From Paraburkholderia sp. BL23I1N1 (GTDB lineage: Bacteria; Pseudomonadota; Gammaproteobacteria; Burkholderiales; Burkholderiaceae): a stretch of DNA of 64,000 bases. This document shows positions 63,594 to 64,000 of this stretch, piece by piece. The notes beneath the pieces were generated by a model. The model was not told where the DNA came from, did no database searches, and saw only the letters and a program-made list of their open reading frames with translations. The position numbers and the translations under genes were made by a program. Location of the stretch: NCBI RefSeq assembly GCF_003610295.1, contig NZ_RAPV01000002.1, positions 372,001 through 436,000 of the forward strand, in the 5' to 3' direction. Positions within the stretch are counted from its first letter, which is position 1. Each line of letters begins with the position of its first letter.

Positions 63594-63636
63594 CGGATCG
63601 AGCCGCTGTATAAGCAGCGGCGATGGAGTCGTAAAG

Positions 63637-64000
63637 ATGAGCTACACCGAGACAATCGGCAGCCGTACTTACCGTTTCGCCGACCTGAAAACGTTGATGG
63701 CGAAAGCCAGTCCGCAGCGTTCCGGCGACCAGCTCGCGAGCGTCGCGGCGGCGAGCGAAGAAGAGCGCGTCGCGGCCAAGATGGCGCTCGCGCAGGTGCC
63801 GCTGCGCACGTTTCTCAACGAAGCGTTGGTCCCATACGAAAGCGACGAGGTGACGCGCCTCGTGATCGACGATCACTCGCCGCAAGCCTTCGCTGAGATC
63901 TCGCATCTCACGGTCGGCGATTTCCGCAACTGGTTGTTGAGCAACACGACCGATGCGGATGCGCTCACGCGTATCACCGCCGGCCTCACGCCGGAGATGG
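63637..64000 (+). CDS. eutB: ethanolamine ammonia-lyase large subunit, cut by the window end
   Basis: 121 codons of a protein beginning MSYTETIGSRTYRFADLKTL. The sequence ISHLTVGDFRNWLLS and the following TDADALTRITAGLTPEM match EutB, the catalytic chain of the adenosylcobalamin-dependent lyase that turns ethanolamine into acetaldehyde and ammonia. GGAG lies upstream. The gene continues beyond base 64000; eutC is expected after it. Confidence 0.9.
   Translation, partial: MSYTETIGSRTYRFADLKTLMAKASPQRSGDQLASVAAASEEERVAAKMALAQVPLRTFLNEALVPYESDEVTRLVIDDHSPQAFAEISHLTVGDFRNWLLSNTTDADALTRITAGLTPEM

Overview
The window reads as chromosomal DNA of a Burkholderiaceae bacterium, most likely Paraburkholderia. 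GC is high, codons mostly end in G or C, and the core block rnpA-rpmH-dnaA-dnaN-gyrB with yidD, yidC and mnmE has beta-proteobacterial versions of each gene. A complete wsp surface-sensing operon, an AraFGH/L-arabonate dehydratase cluster, Ada-AlkA, SpeG and an orphan VgrG island fit that group. The genus is an inference from family resemblance; no search was run.

Layout: 0.1-3.0 kb holds a small membrane protein divergent from a MarR regulator and an EmrB-type exporter, followed by a hairpin-rich intergenic repeat. 3.4-9.7 kb has a lipoprotein, gshA, the ada-alkA adaptive-response pair with a candidate Ada box, a probable small RNA carrying two CUCCUCC motifs, a VOC protein and a YaeQ protein. 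9.8-16.7 kb is L-arabinose uptake and oxidation: a LysR regulator divergent from araF-araG-araH and an IlvD/Edd dehydratase. 16.9-18.7 kb has a small exported protein, speG and a small membrane protein. 18.77-22.65 kb is a group II intron pair on the minus strand, read here as a twintron: a group IIC intron just past the terminator of a HIT-family gene, itself interrupted at its domain I/II junction by a second group II intron. Each intron has its own intact reverse transcriptase.

23.4-32.4 kb is a full wspABCDEF-wspR operon on the minus strand, a chemosensory pathway that controls c-di-GMP; four of its junctions overlap by 4 or 8 bases. 32.6-37.1 kb has small envelope proteins, a solitary P4-type integrase that lacks a recognisable catalytic tyrosine, mnmE and a small DNA-binding protein. 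37.3-45.9 kb is the dnaA region.

45.9-60.5 kb is an accessory island directly after gyrB. In order it holds IS21-like end repeats, a degenerate tRNA-like sequence with terminator, an IS1634-type transposase, a type VI secretion vgrG-adaptor-effector cassette with decayed copies of the candidate immunity gene, a broken ubiquitin-activating-like (ThiF/E1) gene with a truncated DUF6527 partner, and nested IS3 and IS1182-type elements. 60.5-64.0 kb returns to chromosomal genes: a DUF3460-like protein, a non-coding stretch with two perfect DnaA boxes and an AT-rich run, an AraC/GyrI-type regulator, an ethanolamine permease and the start of eutB.

The strongest novelty candidates are the twintron, the anti-Shine-Dalgarno small RNA, the decaying effector/immunity array, the relic of a bacterial ubiquitin-like conjugation locus and the second DnaA-box cluster about 20 kb from dnaA.
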